DNA of 64,000 bases from Ursus arctos (taxonomy: Eukaryota; Chordata; Mammalia; Carnivora; Ursidae). Under the pieces are notes generated by a model, which was given only the letters and a program-made list of their open reading frames with translations, had not been told where the DNA came from and searched no databases. The translations under genes were made by a program, and so were the position numbers. Below, one piece after another: positions 43,571 through 54,973 of the stretch. The first letter of the stretch is position 1; each line of letters starts with the position of its first letter. Location of the stretch: positions 72,792,727-72,856,726 of the forward strand of contig NW_026623100.1 in NCBI RefSeq assembly GCF_023065955.2. Direction: 5' to 3'.

Positions 43571-43857
43571 ATGATCATATGTTCTCTTCATTAAGATAAA
43601 CGTATTTGTTGAAAACTTGTTTTAGGTACTGTGACTGATGCTGTAGATGTGGAGATTATTAAGGAATGTCAGTTTTTAAGAAATTTGTAGTGTGGTTTGC
43701 CGTTCAAATGCTGGAACTATTATATTCTCGGTACCCAGCTTCATCTTAGTCTGCCCAAAGAGCTTTGATAATGATCTCAATGTAGAATCTTTTTTTTTCT
43801 TCTTTTTATTTTAAAATCTGTTTTATGCATAAATGTAAAATGACATTGTCCTCATTT

Positions 43858-44066
43858 TTTAAAATTGTGTTTTAAAGATTTTATTTATTTATTTGAGAGA
43901 GAAAGAGAGAGGGAGAGAAAGCAGGAGCAGGGGGAGGGACAGAGGGAAAGAGAGAAGCAGACTCCCCACAGAGCAGAGAGCCCCAGGTGGGGCCAGATCC
44001 CAGGACCCTGGGATCATGACCTAAACTGAAGGCAGACACTCAACCTACTGAGCCACCTAGGCACCC
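43858..44066 (-). repeat. CAN SINE, antisense, with 17-bp duplication
   Basis: AAAGATTTTATTTATTTATT, the purine tract and 'CTACTGAGCCACCTAGGCAC' mark the reverse SINE. TGACATTGTCCTCATTT (43841-43857) and TGACATTGTCCCCATTT (44067-44083) differ by one base. Confidence 0.96.
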
Positions 44067-44089
44067 TGACATTGTCCCCATTTAAATAC

Positions 44090-44985
44090 CAGCCATTAAT
44101 CTTTTAGAATTTCAGAACAAAGCATGTGCTTACTATCACTATCATTTGTCTATTTAATCTAGGCTACCACTGTGTAATTATTTTTGACAATTTAACCTTC
44201 TTTTATCTGTTTACAATCTGGTTTTAAGTGAGTTTAATGTGAGTTTTCCCCCATTGTCTTAGATACTGTTCCTTATAAACACTTCAATTGTTCCAATTTA
44301 TGAATTCTATTTCCACTTCTATGGCCATGCTTCCTAGGATTTTTGGTGTATCCATTGCTGAGGCCAATGTGGGTGTAAGTGCAAAGAGGCAATTGGTGTT
44401 TTGGTTAAACTGAACTTGGGAGATGTAGAAGGCAGACAGAATGCAGCTTGGTGCAAATGAATATGTGTTTTTCCAGATAGTCTAAAAGGAAAAAGAAATC
44501 AAGTCTAAAGACAGATCTGAAAGAAAAAGGAGTCCGTACATTTATTGATTAACACTTACCCTCGTAAGCCAGCTGTGTTCACTTGATTTGTTTGAACTTC
44601 AATCTTTTGTCTTCCCCATAGTCAATAGTGCCCCAAGTAAAGGCATAGAGAACTTACATGCTCCTCATTAAGGACTCAAGAATGACAGATGTTTTCATAC
44701 ATCTTGTATCTAATCAAGGCATGAAGTCATAAGATACAAACAATTACCATTCACACTAAGACTACAAAAGAACCTCATTAATATATATGCTAACTATTTT
44801 CCTTTGTTGTGGTCATACTTCTTAACAAAACTGTAGTGATTATATATAAATATTACTAGATCTCTTGTGACCTCCATAACACCATTGGCAGAATTGAAGA
44901 GAGAGCTGCAGCATTCTGTGTACTTATGGCCAGACTCCTTATTGCTTCTTACTCCCATCATGGCACTCATAATCTCACCACCAAT
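44090..44985. other. No recognised element
   Basis: AT-rich sequence with some L1-like texture at 44100-44400 but no block I can identify. Confidence 0.35.
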
Positions 44986-44989
44986 ATTA

Positions 44990-45345
44990 GTCAGTTTCAG
45001 CTAGGTCATCTAACATCGACTCAAAGTTTTAACAGAATAGGTGTTTAGTTCTCTTTCACATTTCAGTTTAATACAGGTAGTTTCCTAAGTAGTGATTCCA
45101 GGACCCAGGCTACTGCCCATTCTAATTCCATCATCCAGCAGGTACTTGGGGTCCTCTATTGGATCCTCTGTGCCTATACCGTGGGTGGGGAAGACAGAGT
45201 GTGGAAGATTATGTACCTTCATATGGGTTCCTGGAAGGAGCATGTATTAGTTTCCTTTTATTAAAAGGAATAACCACAAACTTAGTGACTTAATTATCTG
45301 ACAATTCTATGAGTCAGGAGTCCTAAAATGGAGGTGTCAGGAGGA
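44990..45345 (-). repeat. Old medium-reiterated repeat(s), probably LTR-type
   Basis: 'AGTCAGTTTCAGCTAGGTCA' and 'GATTCCAGGACCCAGGCTAC' match a common but unnamed (by me) mammalian repeat. From 45245 'TGTATTAGTTTCCTTTTATT' and 'CACAAACTTAGTGACTTAAT' start an MST/MLT1-like LTR piece. Confidence 0.45.
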
Positions 45346-45448
45346 GAAAAGTTCTGAGCCATGCTTTCCGAACTCACTTTAAACTTATGAATTCTAACCT
45401 CAGTGGAGTCAGTGCTGTTCCCACTAATTCTACTACATTCCCCAAGTC

Positions 45449-45618
45449 CAGTGATTCTCAACATTTGTATATATCAGAGTCTCTTGGAGGACTTCATAGA
45501 AACATATCGCTAAGTGTCTGATTCAGTGAGTCGAGGTGGAGCTAGAGAATTTTCATTTCTAACAGGTGTTTAGATGCTGCTGATGCTGCTCGTCTACTAA
45601 CCACAGTTCAGGAGCCCC
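45449..45618 (+). repeat. MER5A-type MITE
   Basis: 'CAGTGATTCTCAACATTTGT', 'GTCTGATTCAGTGAGTCGAG' and 'GATGCTGCTGATGCTGCTCG' are MER5-type blocks. The right end is worn. Confidence 0.75.
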
Positions 45619-45925
45619 TACAGTAGTCCATTTATTCTTGCATTCCTCTGATTCTTTCACATCTCCTCTGGCCTCAAATTTCCAACACCTGTTCTATCAG
45701 CCCCACTTTCGAGTTGGTGGTGGCCTTCAGACCTATCAGTGCTTCTCAAACTGTGAGTGGGGAAGGACAATTTTTCTTTCTTTTTTTTTTCTAGTATGTT
45801 GCTCGTTTCTAATTTCTAAATTTTAAAAATTTCCCATCTCTTACTTTGGTAAATACAATAGGTATTTATTCTGGTATACAAAAAAAGGAAAAGAAGAAAA
45901 CAAAGAGCAAAACTATAATGCTAAA

Positions 45926-45972
45926 ATTTTTTTAAAGTTTTTATTTAAATTCCAGTTAGTTAACATACAGTT
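45926..45972 (-). repeat. Carnivore L1 3' end, antisense (left piece)
   Basis: 'AAATTCCAGTTAGTTAACAT' is the L1 3' UTR in reverse. The continuation 'AGTGTAATATT' is found at about 46376 after two SINEs. Confidence 0.8.
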
Positions 45973-46083
45973 GGGGCACTTGGGTGGCTCAATTGGTTAA
46001 GCATCTGCGTTTGGCTCTGGTCATGATCCCAGGTCCCTGGGATCGAGCCCCATGTCAGGCTACTGCTTGGCAGGGAGTCTGCT

Positions 46084-46114
<31 letters not shown>

Positions 46115-46154
46115 TTTTCTCACTCTTTCTTAGGTGGACAAATCTTTAAAAAAA
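45973..46154 (+). repeat. CAN SINE, sense (first of a nested pair)
   Basis: GGGGCACTTGGGTGGCTCAA, a (CT)n middle and AATCTTTAAAAAAA identify it. It inserted into the L1 3' end at AACATACAGT. Confidence 0.93.
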
Positions 46155-46164
46155 TATATAGTGT

Positions 46165-46370
46165 GGGGCGCCTGGGTGTCTCAGTCAGTTGGGCGTTCGC
46201 CTTTGGCTCAGGTCATGATCCCAGAGTCCTGGGATCAAGCCTGGCATGGGGCTCTCTGCTCAGCGGGGAGCCTGCTTCTTCTTACCCTGTGCCTGCTGTT
46301 CTGCCTACTTGTGCTCTCTATCTCTACCTATCAAATAAATAAATAAATAAAATCTTAAAAAAAAAAAAAA
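46165..46370 (+). repeat. CAN SINE, sense (second of a nested pair)
   Basis: GGGGCGCCTGGGTGTCTCAG to (AAAT)n, AATCTT and A14. ATATAGTGT at 46156-46164 and 46372-46380 is its duplication, so it landed in the right flank of the first SINE. Confidence 0.95.
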
Positions 46371-46579
46371 CATATAGTGTAATATTTTTAAATTGTTACG
46401 ATTAGATTCAACAGACATCGGACCCTCTGAAAAATTGCCATAATACTTTCTAAACATATACTCTCAACTTGTATCTTCATTTCACTGAAAGCCAGAATCC
46501 AATGGGTGGTGGACCTGTGCCTGTCTATAGGTCACAGTCTAGTAGCAGTGCTCTATATCCTTGAAAATAGAACAATCAG

Positions 46580-46787
46580 GGACGCCTGGGTGGCACAGCG
46601 GTTAAGCGTCTGCCTTCGGCTCAGGGTGTGATCCCGGCGTTCTGGGATCGAGCCCCACATCAGGCTCCTCTGCTATGAGCCTGCTTCTTCCTCTCCCACT
46701 CCCCCTGCTTGTGTTCCCTCTCTCTCTGGCTGTCTCTATCTCTGTCGAATGAATGAATGAATGAATAAATAAATAAATCTTAAAAAA
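46580..46787 (+). repeat. Young CAN SINE, sense, perfect 16-bp duplication
   Basis: GGACGCCTGGGTGGCACAGC, 'GGTTAAGCGTCTGCCTTCGG', 'TGGGATCGAGCCCCACATCA' and a (GAAT)/(AAAT) tail. AAAATAGAACAATCAG is exact on both sides (46564-46579, 46788-46803). It looks like the youngest copy in the window. The minus-strand frame over it is a shadow. Confidence 0.97.
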
Positions 46788-46999
46788 AAAATAGAACAAT
46801 CAGAAGCGACTTCTCTCATGCTCCATTACCACATATCCACTTATCAACCCTCCCCAAATAGTTCCCATTACTACATGTAAACTATCAACACTCTTAGAAG
46901 GGTCAAGCCCTGTTGTTTACTCAATACAATTGTTCTAGCAATTCTTTCCTCTTTCTCTCAAATTGCCTTTGTTTTCTCTACCACACTATTCCCATCAGA

Positions 47000-47024
47000 A
47001 AACCACCACCACCACCACCACCAC
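47000..47024. repeat. (CCA)n microsatellite
   Basis: About eight CCA units. Confidence 0.9.
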
Positions 47025-47146
47025 AACAAGAACAGAAAATGGTGGTACTTTTTTCCCCTTTAAAAAAAGTTAAAGACTTTTTGGACCTCATATTTCTCTC
47101 CAGCTATTTCTCTTAAAGCAAAACTCTCCAAAAGAGCTCATTGTCA

Positions 47147-47177
47147 TAAACCAAACCAAACCAAACAAACAAAACTA
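47147..47177. repeat. (AAACC)n / (AAAC)n short tandem repeat
   Basis: AAACCAAACCAAACCAAACA followed by AACAAAAC. Confidence 0.85.
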
Positions 47178-47179
47178 TG

Positions 47180-47900
47180 CTTTCATGGGAATTACAGATT
47201 CTTCAATCTATTGGAAGTGCTGATTCAGAATTAAACTTGACCTTGTATTGCTAGTGCTCCCCTCTTGTATAGGCATATAGGTGCTGAAAGATGAGTCAAT
47301 CTGTCCTCACAAACGTGTTTTTCATCAATACCCAACCCAGTTTTCTCCCCTCCCACCACCAGTTAAGCAAGGCTGAGGGGTTTAATTCAATCATTGTGGC
47401 TGCTTTCACCACATCATTAATGAAGACACAAACTGAGCTGGACCCAGCACCAGACTTGACATCATCTAACCACTCACCTCCCAAGAGACCCAGTTAATTG
47501 CTATTTCCCACACATCTTTCTTTGCAATTTCTTCTTTAATCTGAGACAATTTCGATGAATGTTTCAAGTGTGATTTCATTAGACAATGTCAAGCACTTAA
47601 TAAAAATCAAGATCTATTACAGTTATGTTTTTCCTTCTTCTGCTTCATAATTTCCAAATTAAAAATAACCATGTCTGGCATGATTTGTCTTTGCATAGTC
47701 TTGATCTTCATTGCCCCCAAAACTGTTATCTTCACACATGCCAATTTTCTTTTTTTAGATATAATTTGCCTAAGATGGTTGTTGACTTTGTCTTGTGAAA
47801 ATTTACAGAATTGTCATCTCACATCTTGACTTGTTTCTTCCCTTCTTATTCAATTTCCTATATTTTCCCAGGACACTGTATTTTCTTTGAAGTGCACTAA
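47180..47900. other. No recognised element
   Basis: Sequence around 47290-47500 is free of stops on both strands for over 60 codons, but neither peptide is recognisable and no splice context stands out. Confidence 0.4.
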
Positions 47901-47912
47901 TGTAATTTATTC

Positions 47913-48107
47913 TACCTTTCTTTTTAAAGATTTATTTATTTATTTGAGAAGGGGGAGGAAGCAGAAGGAGAGAATCGCAAGCAGAGTCTCCACTGAGCAC
48001 AGAGCCTGATGCGGGGCTGGATCTCACGACCCATGAGATCATGTCCTGATGACCTGAGCTGAAACCAAGAGTCAGATGCTTAACCAACTGAGCCATCAAA
48101 GCACTCC
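47913..48107 (-). repeat. CAN SINE, antisense, diverged
   Basis: TTTTTAAAGATTTATTTATT to 'TTAACCAACTGAGCCATCAA'. TAATTTATT at about 47903 and 48108 is the likely duplication. Confidence 0.92.
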
Positions 48108-48129
48108 TAATTTATTATATTTTCTTCAT

Positions 48130-48565
48130 ATTATCTATTTATTTGACAAAGGAACCATCTCTCTGTCTCCTCTCCCCACCAAGAAGTATTTTCTTTCACC
48201 TTCTCAGGAGCCATTCTCCTATCTGAATCTGTCCTGATTCTGTGAGTGTAAGGATATGTGATTTCTACATACCATTCCCATCAACTTTCATTTTTGTGGA
48301 TGTGGGAATGCGGGAGGTTATAAAAAGTAATTTAGAGCAAGAAGTCACTGTAATCATCTTATTCTTTTCTTTCTTGAACATTTTCCAGCAGACACACAAT
48401 AGGGACCTAGTGCACTGATCTGCTTGCCCAAGAGTAAAGGGAGCAAAGAATGCCACTAATGTTGGTCATAGAGGAATTTGACCCTTCTGAGTATATGCCT
48501 TGAACCTGAGACCACAGGGATAAGTCTAAGATAATAAATATTAGAGCTGTTCATCTATCCAGCAG
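48130..48565. other. No recognised element
   Basis: Nothing named. Confidence 0.4.
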
Positions 48566-48572
48566 CCTAGAA

Positions 48573-48690
48573 TGGTAGGATGACTAACTTATCCTGATTT
48601 GCCTAGGACTTAACCAGTTTTAACTCAACAAGACCTATGTCTTGGGATACCCCTCAGTTCCAGGTAAACCTAGACAGTTGGTTACCCTAT
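48573..48690. repeat. Palindromic MITE (DNA transposon fossil)
   Basis: The left arm 'TGACTAACTTATCCTGATTT' + 'GCCTAGGACTTAACC' and the right arm 'TACCCCTCAGTTCCAGGTAA' + 'ACCTAGACAGTTGGTTACCC' are diverged inverted repeats, matching a mammalian MITE whose ends read 'GGGTGACCAACTG'. Confidence 0.6.
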
Positions 48691-49139
48691 ATGGCACAGA
48701 AGCTTCTTGTTCCCTATTGATTATCCATGACTAATGACCTCTCCTGGCAGTGTGCTTTCAGATACGTGGTTCTTTTTTGTCTAACTCAAGCAACACAATT
48801 GTCCTCAATTTGTGATTCGTGTATGTGCATATGTAGAGGGTGGGTGGGTGTGGGACAATGGGAGATGGTCAGGGATTGGGAAGCAAAGAGAGATAAAAAT
48901 CCTCACAATATGAATAGCACAGGGATACGGAAACTTCTCTGTTCCCACCATCACTATATTAGGGTCTTCTGGTCCATTGCAAATCTTTCATCAAATATTT
49001 AACTTGCAGCATCTACATTATAAACCTTACTTATCATAGATTTATCAGTGCTTACATGTGAAATTGTAAGATCCCGTTGGCTGGGCCAAACAGGAATGGA
49101 TGGGGAGCTCTTCTCTCCCCATGTTCTTCCAACTTTGGG

Positions 49140-49900
49140 AAGTACCTATTCTGGGCCATAAAACTCAGCTTTAAAAACATGAAGAATAGAAATTATACAA
49201 AGTATGATTTCAGATCAAATGGAATTAAAACAGAATTCAGTAACAGAAAAACAGCAGAAAATCCCTAAATATTTGCAAATTAAACACCACACACCTAAAT
49301 GACACATAAGCCAGTGAATGTTTTTAAAAAAAGTTAAAATGTTTTCAACTAAAACCTAAAATATATAAAGAACTTACAAAATTCAACACCCCCAAAATGG
49401 ATAATCCAATTAAAAAATGGGCAGAAGACATGAATAGGCATTTTTCAGAGAGGATATACAGATGGCCAACAGACACATGAAAAGATGCTCAACATCACTC
49501 CTCATCAGGGAAATGCAAATCAAGACTACCATGAGATATCACCTCACACCTGTCAGAATGGCTAAAATCAACAACACAAGACACAACAGGTGTTGGTGAG
49601 GCTGTGGAAGAAAAGGAACACATGTGCACTATTGGTGGGAATTCAAACTGGTGCAGCCACTGTGGAAAACAGTATGGAGATTCCTCAAAAAGTTAAAAAT
49701 AGAACTACCCTATGATACAGTAACTGAACCACTGGGTATTTACCTAAAGAATATGAAAACACTAATTCAAAGGGATACATGCACCCTTGTCTTTATTGCA
49801 GCATTATTTACAATAGCCAAATTATGAAAGCAACCTAAATGTCCATTGATAGATGAATGGAGAAAGATATGGTGTATATATACAATGAAAGACATTTTTA
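49140..49900 (+). repeat. L1 ORF2 tail, sense
   Basis: Nucleotide blocks 'GGGCAGAAGACATGAATAGG', 'GAGATATCACCTCACACCTG' and 'TTTACAATAGCCAAATTATG' are L1 ORF2 3' sequence in sense. The plus frame at 49624-49827 contains PLWKTVWRFLKKLKIELPYD and 'FIAALFTIAKL'. The element ends near 49900 without a clear tail and is inactive. Confidence 0.88.
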
Positions 49901-49959
49901 AAGGGTATTTAATCTGAGAAATGTCATGGTCTGTATTATATTCCAAAAAACATTCCTGA

Positions 49960-50150
49960 AGATTATTGGAGAGATTAAATGGGATATTGGGAACACATTT
50001 TAGTGACATAGGCAAGAGATTATGCCACTTGGACTAAAGTTTTGGCAGTACAGGTGGATAGAACTGGACTGTTTGCAGAAAGTTTGAGAAGTAGATTTAA
50101 CTGTACCTGGTGGTAAGATGGGGAGGGGTGGGTTGGAGTAGAGAAGGAGT
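49960..50150 (-). repeat. L2-like fragment, antisense
   Basis: 'GAGATTATGCCACTTGGACT' and 'AGGTGGATAGAACTGGACTG' resemble the reverse L2 3' half. Confidence 0.35.
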
Positions 50151-50277
50151 ATGGATCAAAACTCACTCTACATATTTCTACAGTGAACTAAGAGAATAGA
50201 TATGGTATTTATTGAGACAGAGGAAACTGGAAGAGGAGCAAGGGAAAATGTTGTTGATTCGGAAGAACAATTTATGT

Positions 50278-50435
50278 GGCATTATTACCTCCATTGTATA
50301 GGTAGAGGAACTGAGGTCTTGAGAGGTTAAGTAACTTGCACAAAAATCACACAGAAAATATCTTACCAAGTTGAAAATAGGACCTACAGCTTTTGAGTCC
50401 TAATTCAGAATTACTACCACTGCTTCATAATCCCA
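50278..50435 (-). repeat. MIR, antisense
   Basis: 'CATTGTATAGGTAGAGGAAC', 'TGAGAGGTTAAGTAACTTGC', 'ACAAAAATCACACAG' and 'ACCACTGCTTCATAATCCC' give a clear reverse MIR. Confidence 0.85.
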
Positions 50436-50439
50436 AATG

Positions 50440-51420
50440 TGTTTCCACTGTTTTTGATCTGAAGTGAATGTTAGAAGGAGGAGACAAATGATTTCCATTC
50501 GGTGCAGGACTTGGTAGAAAGGGTGGTGCCTTGTTGACCTCTGATGGCCTCCAAGCTGGAAATGAACAAAGAATCAGAAGTACTTACCCACAGCCCAGAT
50601 AATGGAAAAAATTTCACTGATTGAGTGAAGAATTACAGTTTGTAAACCTACCCTTATCCTGTGAAGAAGGAAAGGAAAGGAAAGAGCATAGAAGGTGTAA
50701 GAAAACAATTGAAACTACTCATGCAAGACAACTGCAAGTCATGTTTTGATTCATCTGTTCTAATTAATGTCTAAGATATTTCATAGATGACTACTGTACT
50801 GCTTCTGTGCTGTCTGGTTTCTACTATTCTCAATTATAATCAGAGAATTGCCCCCATGAGGGATATGAGGGCCAATAAAAACAAAGGTATGCTATTTAAG
50901 GGAGAGATTTACAAAATAGCTGAATGGAAGAGAAGGAAATGGGTAGGAACAGAGCCCTAATGTGAGAAATGGCTTCATCTCTTCTGATGGCTCTTCTGGG
51001 ACCTTGTCACCAGCTTAATTCTCTAAAGTGAGGGCCTCAGACCTTAGGGAAAGTCTCTGCTTGTAAGATGGGTAGCAAGCCTAGACAACCAGATAAGCAG
51101 GTGCACATAAAGACTGATGTGTCTTCACTGGAAACACCTACTCAGTTATGAAGAAGAGTACTTCAGTGGGCAGAGGAACCTTTTGATTGGCTATTTGAAG
51201 GTGGAGGTTGAGATCCTAAAACCATGAATTTAGTTGGTGTCCAGAAATCAGGAGGGACAGCTACATCACTTTGCTTAATAATGTGTGCCTGCAGCCCAGG
51301 AAAGGAGAGGGGAGATGGCAAAAGAGAGCTACTGCCTGGTATGATAAAAATAGTTGAGAGACATTTAAAGAGGAAGAATGTCTAATTCTTAATTTTAAGT
51401 TACTATTATCATGATGGTGT
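50440..51420. other. No recognised element
   Basis: About 1 kb of purine-leaning single-copy-looking sequence. Confidence 0.4.
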
Positions 51421-51422
51421 AA

Positions 51423-51433
51423 CCCCCCCCCCC
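51423..51433. repeat. Poly(C) run of 11
   Basis: Eleven consecutive C just before the LTR. A poly(G) run of 13 occurs at 63028. Confidence 0.9.
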
Positions 51434-51471
51434 ACTAGTTACTCAATGTTCAGTAAAACCTGCTATGCGAC

Positions 51472-51915
51472 TGTGTTAATTTCATCAGGCTTCTGTAACA
51501 AAGTATTACAAAATGGGTGGCTCAGATAACAGAAATTTGTTGTCTCACAGTTCTGTAGATGAGAAGTCTGAAATCAAGATGTGGTTAGGGTTGGTTCAGA
51601 GGAATCTTAAGTGGAATCTGCCTCAGCTTCTGGTAACCTTAGGCATTCTTTGCCTTCTAGGTGGTGATCTCCTTGTGCATTCACACCATTTTCCCTCTAT
51701 GTGTCTTTGTCTCTGTGTCCAAATTTCTCATTTTTATAAGGACACAGTTGTATTGGATTAGGGTCCACTCTAATGACCTCATCTTAACCTGATCATCCGT
51801 GAAGTCCCTCTTTTCAAATAAGGTCATATTCATTATTCTATATAATAATAAGATACTAAATAAGGTTAGGATTCCACCATCTTTTGAGGTGGGGGTCACA
51901 ATTCAACCCAAAACA
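51472..51915 (-). repeat. MaLR LTR (MST/MLT1 group), antisense, complete
   Basis: 'TGTGTTAATTTCATCAGGCT', 'TTGTCTCACAGTTCTGTAGA', 'GGACACAGTTGTATTGGATT', 'CTCATCTTAACCTGATCATC', 'CAAATAAGGTCATATTCATT' and 'ACAATTCAACCCAAAACA' are the LTR blocks in reverse. Plus and minus frames of 72-82 codons inside it are LTR shadows. Confidence 0.88.
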
Positions 51916-51954
51916 ACAACAAAAATCTGTTTTGGATCTTCTATTTTCTATCGT

Positions 51955-51957
51955 CTG

Positions 51958-51993
<36 letters not shown>

Positions 51994-52024
51994 CCTACCT
52001 ACCTACCCACCCTACCTATCTAGC
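51955..52024. repeat. (TCTA)n-(CTAC)n compound microsatellite
   Basis: About eight to nine TCTA units pass into four CTAC units and a degraded tail, followed by TTAATTAATTAATTAA. It is probably polymorphic. Confidence 0.95.
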
Positions 52025-52146
52025 TACTAATTAATTAATTAATGGAGTAAAATGGAAGATATGATATCAAGGAAAGGGAATGAATTCTACACCAGAGTCA
52101 ATATACGGAAGAACAAAGATAGTGCTGGGGGAGTGATGGTGTGATT

Positions 52147-52148
<2 letters not shown>

Positions 52149-52192
<44 letters not shown>
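52149..52192. repeat. (CA)22 microsatellite
   Basis: Uninterrupted CA for about 22 units, the longest pure dinucleotide array in the window. Confidence 0.97.
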
Positions 52193-52193
<1 letters not shown>

Positions 52194-52199
52194 AAGTCA

Positions 52200-52800
52200 A
52201 CTAATACTATGGAAACCATAGGTAGGTTTCAAGAGATGAGTCATAAGCTGGATGCCCTCCCTTTTACTCCCAAGTTCATTACTGGAAAGTATAATTGGGT
52301 TTGAGCTATTTCATAAGACAGGGCATATCAAATAACACTTGGGTCCCAATTTGTGTCAGTATGAACTTTCAGTTTTATGCAATACCCAAGTCTATTTTAC
52401 ACAAAATTCTTATGCTGGGACAGAGCCAAGACATGTTCTTACAGTGGCAGACAAAGAGTTTTGTGGTACAGGGGAAGACAAATTAAACAACCTGGACTGT
52501 ACTTGTCCTTGAAATAGCACCCCAGAGCCAGAGGGAATATATGAAACAACTTTGAGAGTATCTTTACAGTCTCAGCGACTCTCTCTCTCCATATTTCAGA
52601 CAGAAGGTCAGTTATATGCAGTACTTCGCAAACATTTTGCCTCAAGAATTCCTCTAGCAAAGTAGACATGAAACAATCTTGGAAACTGGGATCTCGGTAC
52701 CCATTCTTTCTTTGCATTTAGTGTGTCCTAGCAGAGCTTAGGAGATCCATGGGAAATATGCTTGCCACAGATCAAATCACTGAGCAATAATATTCAGGTA
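52200..52800. other. No recognised element
   Basis: Nothing named. A 92-codon minus frame at 52439-52717 has no recognisable features. Confidence 0.35.
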
Positions 52801-54560
52801 ACTGGGCTCATACTGGAACACATGTGATTAGCAAACATAACTTCAAGAGGCCATTTGCAGTGTGAAAGAGGGAATATTCTCAGGCACTGGAGAGAAAGAT
52901 TGTGAATTATGAATAGACATTATAATATGGAGATCCTGCTATACTGAAAGATCTATCAGGGAAAGAAGCTACCTGACAGGAAATCTATGAGGCCCCACCA
53001 TATACATAATCCATCCTCAACCTCAAAATGTCAAATATCTCTCTCCATGACTATTGGGTTAACAAAATTGTTTGAAATCAGTAATTTGGACAAAATTTCC
53101 TTAGAGTCCAAGAAAGAAAGTTTTCTTTCAATCTGCATGTCATTTTTTTAAAACCATGAACCAACTCATGAATACCTCTGAATAAGTTTTAAAAGTAGAG
53201 AGACTAATCCAAAGGATGACTGAAGTGAGTAACTACTATTATTTATGGTACAATTCTCCTACAAGAATTTGAACTGCTAGCTAGAGCTGAGGAATTTCTC
53301 CAATCCCCCAATAAGAAAGATTTATTTTAGACAAGGGGGAGAAGGAAGTAGCATTGTCTATTCTCAGGGAATAGCCTGGAACAAAAGAGCAGCGCTGGTA
53401 GCCCCAGCACAGATGAGGGAAGAAGATGATGTTAGGAGTATGATTGAGCCACCTGAGGTTGAACTCCCAACAGTTGAGGACCTGGAGAGTAGAGAGGTAT
53501 ATGACTGCCACCTCTACTTTTAGGAGAAGGTAGTCCTCGAAACATGATTGGTGACCACACTCACAAATTGCCCTCTGTCCTTGGGCCTGTGGAAATTATG
53601 CTGGTAATGACTCAGGGCATTGTGTCACAGGTGGTGGGGATGAACCTAGCCATGGAAGAGAGTAGTACCCAGGTCCAAGAGGGGAGTACATAGGAAGCAG
53701 AATCCTGGGAATGATGAGGGGAAATACCCTTTGCTGACTATGAAGAATGATGATGGATATTTCTTAGGAAATTGTGTTTTTGCAAAGAGAATCTGGCTTG
53801 AATTATGTGGAAGCTGAGGCTTGGGAAGGATGAGAATATACATGCAGGCTGGAGAGTTGAGCCATCCATTTCCCTGGTAGTGTTAAGCTCAGTTCCTAGA
53901 GCTTCCCATTCTTTTTCTGGAGGTTAAAACTTTAGAGAGAATTAAGTGGATAGGCTCCCCTCCATGATAACATTTCTTCTTATTGTTTGGATGACAAAGT
54001 TCCAGAGGTGAGTCCTGACTCTTAGTATGAAGAGGAGTGTTGGAAGATAAAATACGGGATTTTTAATTCTGGACAAATTAAAGGTTTAGAAAATTTCCTT
54101 AGATTAGAAGAGACCCAACTGGAAATTAACATCCTAGTGTGGGATGTGGGAAGAAAGAAACATCCAGTAAGAAAACAAGGGTGGAAGTTTCTCAGTTGGT
54201 CAAAGGAGGGATATGGGAAAGCCACATACTTCCAGATATTATTTCACATGGGGATGTTTGAAAAGTGGATTGATCCAGAGAAGTCTACATATGCTCAGAG
54301 GAACCCCAAACTCCTTGGAGATATTGGAAAGATGTGGGGTACCAGTCTTATGGAGAATGATGTTTAAGCCAATTTCACTGGAAATGGAAAAAAGAGGATA
54401 CCTTAGTTGACTTTCCACTTGATTGTCATGTTTGAGCTTATAAATAGCCTAAAGGAAGACCAGTAGGAAAGAATGGGAGCAGGGAGTCAGATCCAGGACA
54501 CTACAATGTGTCACCATCAGGATCTCAAGAATCCAGTTTGGGAAACAGGGCACCTTCATC
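52800..54560. other. Second purine-rich block of unknown origin
   Basis: The plus strand is again rich in A and G for well over 1 kb, with pyrimidine-rich minus-strand frames at 53281, 53646 and 54022. There is no match to a repeat I know. It lies about 0.9 kb beyond a MaLR LTR, so an old LTR-element interior is possible but unsupported. Confidence 0.35.
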
Positions 54561-54589
54561 TCATCCTGGAGAAGCCATGTGCTTCTGTG

Positions 54590-54782
54590 GGAAGTGTTCC
54601 AGTATTACATGGTCAGACAGACATGGGTCTGAATCCTGTCTCTCCTAGGCCAGTTATATGACCTAGTCCAGTGTCTGAGTCTCACTTCCCTCCTCTGTAA
54701 AATACTCACAAGATTTTTTGTAAAGATTAACAAGAATATATGTAAAGCTCATGGAAGGCACTCAGTTGTTGCTGATTGTTAT
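54590..54782 (+). repeat. MIR, sense
   Basis: 'ACATGGGTCTGAATCCTGTC', 'CCAGTTATATGACCTAGTCC', 'CACTTCCCTCCTCTGTAAAA' and 'GAAGGCACTCAGTTGTTG' in order. Confidence 0.8.
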
Positions 54783-54973
54783 CACCTCACTCTGTGGAGC
54801 CAGATGACCTGCCTATAATAAGAGCCCAGTATGATTTTGCAATAATGGTGTATTTGTAATTTTGAGTAAAGCATATTTATCCTTGAGTATGTACTTGCTT
54901 TTACTTGTCTCTGAAGTCTACTCCAAGCATCACTACCCTCAGGAGTCCTGCTGTTTCCTCCCATCTCCTTTTA

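Noticed and set aside
51513..51899. Frames of 72-82 codons as genes
   Set aside because: Both strands are open across a MaLR LTR, and the blocks match LTR consensus order instead.
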